From NCBI GenBank assembly GCA_016714565.1, contig JADKDM010000010.1, forward strand, positions 124,001 through 188,000: 64,000 nt of DNA, written 5' to 3'. The DNA comes from Candidatus Villigracilis propinquus (GTDB lineage: Bacteria > Chloroflexota > Anaerolineae > Anaerolineales > Villigracilaceae). The number at the start of each line of letters is the position of its first letter. The stretch's first letter is position 1. The notes beneath the pieces were generated by a model, which made no database searches, had not been told where the DNA came from, and was given only the letters and a program-made list of their open reading frames with translations. This document shows positions 60,277 to 64,000 of the stretch, one piece after another. Position numbers and translations under genes: made by a program.

Positions 60277-61851
60277 ATGGCAGACTTTAAACTTACCTAC
60301 GCAACCATGTTCAACCCACCTGAAGAGTTGCACACCGGCTTCGACAAAGCCGTGGAAAAACTCAAGGCCAACATGGGACAGGAACAAACCATGTTGATCG
60401 GCGGCAAGGAAGTGAAATCCGACGAAAAATTTGATGATCACTCCCCGGTCAATACCGACTGGGTGCTGGCAAAGATGCAAAAGGGCAACTCATCCCATGC
60501 GCAGGCAGCCATGGCTGCGGCCCGCGCGGCGTTCCCGGGTTGGAGTCACACTCCCTGGCAGAAACGCGTGGAATTGCTGCGCAAAGCGGCTTCCCTGATT
60601 GAAGAAAGAATTTTTGAACTGGGCGCGGCAATGGCGCTTGAGGTCGGCAAGAATCGCATGGAGTCTTTGGGTGACGTGCAGGAAACAGCCGACCTTATTT
60701 ATTATTCCTGCTATCAAATGGAAAAGAACGAAGGCTACGTGGTTGAGATGGGCAAGGATCCGCTCGTGGGCTACGAAGCCCGTAACGTCTCTGTGCTGCG
60801 CCCGTACGGCGTGTGGCTCATCGTTTCCCCATTCAACTTCCCGCACGCGCTCACAGGCGGCCCAATGGGCGGCGCGCTTGTGGCAGGGAATACTGTTGTG
60901 GTAAAACCCGCCACCGACACCGCATGGATCGTCCGCCTGTTGATCGACTGCTTCCGCGATGCGGGGCTTCCCGATGGTGTGGTGAATTTCGTCACCGGCC
61001 CCGGTTCCACACTCGGGCAGGCGCTTGTAGACAGCCCCGAAGTGGACGGCGTGACCTTCACCGGGTCCTTTGATGTGGGCATGAAGATGTATCAGGACTT
61101 CGGCAAACGCAATTATGTGCGCCCGATGATCCTTGAACTCGGCGGAAAGAATCCCGTCATTGTTTCGAAGAATGCGGATTTGGAACGCGCCACTATCGGC
61201 ATCATCCGCTCGGCGTTTGGCTTGCAGGGACAGAAGTGCTCCGCCGCCTCTCGCGTGATCGTAGAGGATTCTGTTTACGATGACCTGGTTGCACGCTTGA
61301 AGGATGCCGCCGACAAACTCGTCCTCGGTGATCCCACAGACCGCAACACCTACAACGGACCTGTCGTCAACAAATCGTCCTACAATGATTTCAAGAATTT
61401 CTGCGAAGAGCTCAATCAAGGCGGCGGCAATTTCCTCGTCGGCGGCAATGTGAAAACCGGCGGCATGTACGACAAGGGCTTTTACTGTGAGAACACCTTT
61501 GTCACAGACCTGCCCTTCGAGCACCGCTTGTGGAAGCATGAAATGTTCCTGCCCATTACCACCATCGGCAAGGTGAGCAACCTCGATGATGCTATGTCCA
61601 TCGCCAACAATGTGGACTATGGCCTCACCGCTGGCTTCTACGGCTCCCCCGAAGAGACTGACTGGTTCTTCGACAAGATCGAAGCTGGCGTGACCTACGC
61701 CAACCGTCCACAGGGCGCCACCACGGGCGCATGGCCTGGCTTCCAACCGTTTGGTGGTTGGAAAGGCTCTGGCTCCAGCGGCAAGAATGCGGGCGGCCAT
61801 TACTACGTCCCGCTGTACATGCATGAGCAGATTCGCACACTCATCAAGTAA
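60277..61851 (+). CDS. pruA: L-glutamate gamma-semialdehyde dehydrogenase
   Basis: This 524-residue aldehyde dehydrogenase oxidises glutamate gamma-semialdehyde (from proline or ornithine) to glutamate with NAD. The nucleophile Cys is in GQKCSAASR, the general base Glu in LELGGKNP, and SPFNFPHAL with GNTVVVKPA marks the cofactor site. The N-terminal segment and length fit the stand-alone P5C dehydrogenase (RocA-like) group. No proline dehydrogenase is adjacent in the window. A clear promoter and leader hairpin lie upstream. Confidence 0.93.
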   Translation: MADFKLTYATMFNPPEELHTGFDKAVEKLKANMGQEQTMLIGGKEVKSDEKFDDHSPVNTDWVLAKMQKGNSSHAQAAMAAARAAFPGWSHTPWQKRVELLRKAASLIEERIFELGAAMALEVGKNRMESLGDVQETADLIYYSCYQMEKNEGYVVEMGKDPLVGYEARNVSVLRPYGVWLIVSPFNFPHALTGGPMGGALVAGNTVVVKPATDTAWIVRLLIDCFRDAGLPDGVVNFVTGPGSTLGQALVDSPEVDGVTFTGSFDVGMKMYQDFGKRNYVRPMILELGGKNPVIVSKNADLERATIGIIRSAFGLQGQKCSAASRVIVEDSVYDDLVARLKDAADKLVLGDPTDRNTYNGPVVNKSSYNDFKNFCEELNQGGGNFLVGGNVKTGGMYDKGFYCENTFVTDLPFEHRLWKHEMFLPITTIGKVSNLDDAMSIANNVDYGLTAGFYGSPEETDWFFDKIEAGVTYANRPQGATTGAWPGFQPFGGWKGSGSSGKNAGGHYYVPLYMHEQIRTLIK

Positions 61852-61860
61852 CGATCAGGT

Positions 61861-61885
61861 ACACAAGTAGACTCGTACACAGGTA
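61861..61885. repeat. ACAAGTAGACTCGTACAC repeat unit
   Basis: This stretch matches 63174-63193 at 16 of 20 positions, beginning ACACAAGTAGACTCGT. Both lie in spacers of the same gene block. Confidence 0.4.
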
Positions 61886-61926
61886 CGCAGGTGAAAGTCA
61901 ACTTGTTTACCTGTGTAATTTTTTTA
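61876..61926 (+). terminator. Intrinsic terminator after pruA
   Basis: A perfect 10-bp stem (61876-61885 with 61908-61917), with a long loop, is followed by a run of T residues. Confidence 0.75.
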
Positions 61927-61963
61927 CTTGCCTACGGATTTCTGCGTGTACGCCTCAACAGGT

Positions 61964-61969
61964 TAGAAT
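61964..61969 (+). promoter_or_regulatory. Leaderless-type -10 box of the small membrane protein gene
   Basis: TAGAAT occupies -12 to -7 from the ATG at 61976 with no Shine-Dalgarno, the same geometry as at 23339, 27038, 33188 and 59511. Confidence 0.5.
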
Positions 61970-61975
61970 AAAGCC

Positions 61976-62248
61976 ATGGATAACGATGACCCCATAACCG
62001 TGCGCATGGGAACATTTTTTATTGTGATCGGGCTGGGTGCCCTTGTTCTCTTCGTCACCTCCGATATCGCCAAACAGGTGGACTTTGACTACCTGTTCCT
62101 CTCCATGCTCATGTTTGCCTTGGGGTGGGCGTTCCGTCGCAAGAAGGCTCCTCCCCCGCCTGCGGGGCGATTTGAATACCTGAGAAAAATGCGCGAGAAC
62201 GCCAAAAATAAAAAAGCCGAAAAAGATAAGCCCAAAGATAAAAAATAA
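61976..62248 (+). CDS. Small two-helix membrane protein
   Basis: This 90-residue protein has hydrophobic segments at about residues 10-29 and 39-53, then a basic, Lys-rich tail (EKDKPKDKK) that should face the cytoplasm. I do not recognise a family. The stop codon is followed one base later by the start of the CoA-transferase gene, so the two are cotranscribed and probably translationally coupled. It probably has its own leaderless promoter. Confidence 0.75.
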   Translation: MDNDDPITVRMGTFFIVIGLGALVLFVTSDIAKQVDFDYLFLSMLMFALGWAFRRKKAPPPPAGRFEYLRKMRENAKNKKAEKDKPKDKK

Positions 62249-62249
62249 C

Positions 62250-63152
62250 ATGTCCAAACTCATTACGCTAAAAAAAGCCATTTCTGAATTCGTGAACGAC
62301 GGCGATGTTGTCTACGCGGCGGGATTCACACATCTCATCCCATTTGCCGCGGGACATGAGATCATCCGTCAGGGGAAAAAGAACCTCACCCTAGCCCGCG
62401 CCACCCCAGACTTGATCTACGATCAAATGGTGGCGGCGGGCTGCGCAAAGAAGGTCATTTTTTCATACATGGGCAACCCCGGCGTCGGATCCCTGCGCAT
62501 CGTTCGTTCCGCCATCGAGAAAGGCGAATTGGAATGGGAGGAATATTCCCATTTCGGCATGATCACCCGCTTACAGGCGGGCGCATCGGGCTTGCCTTTT
62601 TTGCCGATGAATCAAACAGGCGCGACCAGCCTTGAACAAGCCAACCCGCTTATCAAGCGCATCCCCGACCCATACGGCGGCAAGGATGTGATCGTTGTGC
62701 CAGCCTTGAATCCTGATGTAGCCATCGTCCACGTGCAGCGGGCGGACAAGAACGGTAACGCCCACTTGTGGGGCATCATCGGCGAACAGAAGGAAGCTGC
62801 CTTTGCCGCGAAAAAAGTCATCCTCACGGCAGAAGAGATCGTGGACGAATCAGTTATCAGGTCCGACCCGAACCGCACGATGATCCCCGGCATTGTCGTC
62901 AGCGCGGTGTGTCATGTTCCGTTCGCGAGTCATCCATCCTATTCACAGGGATATTACGACCGCGACAATGAGTTCTATCTCGCGTGGGATAAGATCAGCG
63001 AATCGCCGGAAAGCATCAAGCAATATCTTGATGAATGGGTATACGGCGTCAAAGACCGCAACGCCTATTGGAAAAAACTTGGCGAGAAAACCCACAAGCG
63101 CCTGAAAGTGAAAGCGCTTTACAGCGAGAAAATAAATTACGGAAAATATTAG
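62250..63152 (+). CDS. CoA-transferase subunit A family protein
   Basis: This 300-residue protein is a family I CoA-transferase alpha subunit resembling glutaconate CoA-transferase subunit A: AISEFVNDGDVVYAAGFTHLIP at the N-terminus and ALNPDVAIVHVQRADKNGNAHLWG in the middle, shown in part. In this family the catalytic Glu is in the beta subunit. The beta-subunit gene, which normally follows, is absent here; the next gene is a hydrolase. The partner may lie elsewhere, or the protein may have another role. The start is 1 nt after the previous stop. Confidence 0.88.
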   Translation: MSKLITLKKAISEFVNDGDVVYAAGFTHLIPFAAGHEIIRQGKKNLTLARATPDLIYDQMVAAGCAKKVIFSYMGNPGVGSLRIVRSAIEKGELEWEEYSHFGMITRLQAGASGLPFLPMNQTGATSLEQANPLIKRIPDPYGGKDVIVVPALNPDVAIVHVQRADKNGNAHLWGIIGEQKEAAFAAKKVILTAEEIVDESVIRSDPNRTMIPGIVVSAVCHVPFASHPSYSQGYYDRDNEFYLAWDKISESPESIKQYLDEWVYGVKDRNAYWKKLGEKTHKRLKVKALYSEKINYGKY

Positions 63153-63164
63153 TGCCAGCAAAAA

Positions 63165-63193
63165 GTAAACTGGTAAACAAGTAAACTCGTGAA
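63165..63193. repeat. AGTAAACT tandem 16-mer
   Basis: Two imperfect 16-nt units (AAGTAAACTGGTAAAC, AAGTAAACTCGTGAAC) lie side by side. The second overlaps the GTG start of the hydrolase gene and resembles 61861-61880. Confidence 0.45.
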
Positions 63194-64000
63194 CCATTTT
63201 CCGCATTTTGATTATGGCGGTTCTGGCACACCGCTACACTTCCTCCACGCCAACGGCTACCCGCCCGAATGTTATCAGCCACTTTTACAACTTTTGGAAA
63301 AACAACATCACGTTTTTGGGATGAAGCTGCGCCCGTTATGGGATGATACGAAACCAGATGATCTTCAGGATTGGCATCCTCTTTCCGATGACTTGCTTCG
63401 CTTCCTCTCTGACCGTGAGCCTGATCCTATTATCGGAGTTGGTCATTCCATCGGAGGCATTGTCACCCTGCGGGCAGCCATCCGCGAGCCGAAGAAATTT
63501 CGTGCAGTAGTCCTGCTCGACCCTGTACTTTTCATCCCATCCTTTATAGTTGGCTGGAATATCCTGCGCGCCATCGGGCTGGGAGATCAAGTCCATCCGC
63601 TCATTGCCGGGGCCAAACGCCGCCGGCGCACGTTTGACAATCTTGATATTGTTTTTCGTAGTTTCCGCTCCCGCTCCGTTTTCCGATACTTAAGCGATGA
63701 AAGTCTATGCATTTATATCGAAGGCATTACGCACCCAAAAGATGATGGGACTTTCGAACTGATTTACTCTCCCGAATGGGAAGCCCGCATCTACCTGACG
63801 GGACTGCGTGACTTTGATCTCTGGCGCGCCTGCCAAAACTGGAAGTGCCCACCCTCATCATCCGCGGCGCAGAGACAGATACATTTATGGAAAAAGCTGG
63901 AACGCTTGTAAAAAAGAAAAATCCAAAAATACAAGTTGTGACCATGCAAAAAGCCACCCACATCCTGCCGTTGGAACATCCGCAGGATGTGGCGGACATT
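63189..64000 (+). CDS. Alpha/beta hydrolase, frameshifted and running off the window
   Basis: This is an alpha/beta hydrolase with nucleophile Ser in GVGHSIGG and an oxyanion HANGYPPE region near the N-terminus. The first frame ends at 63911 with a nonsense-like Cys/Ser/Trp tail. From about 63823-63831 the next frame reads the expected sequence LPKLEVPTLIIRGAETD and then KATHILPLEHP with the catalytic His, staying open to the window end. A 1-base deletion in GCGCGCC is the simplest explanation, either a sequencing slip or a true frameshift. GTG start at 63189 lies in the repeat. The last part is beyond the window. Confidence 0.8.

Noticed and set aside
60490..61824. 444-codon open frame antisense to pruA
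   Set aside because: It is the mirror of a well-conserved dehydrogenase gene and has no protein-like motifs or ribosome site.
1..64000. CRISPR array, insertion sequence or prophage
   Set aside because: No regular direct repeats with spacers, no transposase or integrase, and no phage structural gene were seen.

Overview
The window reads as a chromosomal segment of an uncultured Anaerolineae-type bacterium (phylum Chloroflexota). This is an inference from gene content and style: a DNA topoisomerase I with an extra N-terminal zinc ribbon, a sphingosine-1-phosphate-lyase-like enzyme, tandem PPK2 kinases plus polyphosphate glucokinase, an orphan roadblock protein, Chloroflexota-like dispersed palindromes, and roughly 50% G+C by eye. 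Gene density is high, strands alternate in short blocks, and no phage, insertion sequence, CRISPR array or rRNA is visible. The only RNA gene found is one tRNA-Leu(UAA).

Layout. 0-4 kb: acpP diverging from fni (idi2), an unknown protein, an ADP-ribosylglycohydrolase and a bacteriohemerythrin. 4-13.4 kb: uvrB, a GT-C-like membrane protein, mfd, pth and a secreted or anchored protein. 13.5-17.1 kb: roadblock protein, pyrG, a small unknown, a VOC protein and a PilZ protein. 17.3-28 kb: an envelope block with a 1967-residue thioester alpha-2-macroglobulin, a cyclic-nucleotide-domain histidine kinase and a convergent PBP1C-like enzyme. 28-36 kb: M20 peptidase, polyphosphate glucokinase, an ABC-2 exporter whose larger permease carries a PrsW-like protease domain, methylglyoxal synthase, a double GNAT protein and a DUF1232 protein. 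36-43 kb: phosphoglucomutase, GPH-type MFS carrier, S1P-lyase-like enzyme, tRNA-Leu, dGTPase and greA. 43-50.6 kb: a membrane protein, a 59-residue membrane protein coupled to a methyltransferase, topA, manC and dprA. 50.6-55 kb: rimM-khpA-rpsP downstream of ffh, with an LLM oxidoreductase and a SnoaL-like gene between. 55-64 kb: two overlapping PPK2 genes, a UMF1-type MFS protein, a channel-like membrane protein, a thioredoxin-like lipoprotein interrupted by an in-frame UGA, pruA, a small membrane protein, a CoA-transferase A subunit and a frameshifted hydrolase running off the end.

The most interesting object is the thioredoxin-like lipoprotein at 59571-60038. Its only in-frame stop is a UGA exactly where the first cysteine of the CxxC active site belongs (U-G-T-C), and a perfect 7-bp hairpin with a GUU apical loop starts 20 nt after the UGA, as in bacterial SECIS elements. 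It is a candidate selenoprotein; a nonsense mutation or base error is the alternative. A second pattern is that five genes have a -10 hexamer at exactly -12 to -7 from the start codon and no Shine-Dalgarno, predicting leaderless mRNAs alongside many genes with clear Shine-Dalgarno sites. Two small dispersed repeats also appear to be translated inside conserved genes (mfd and the S1P lyase).
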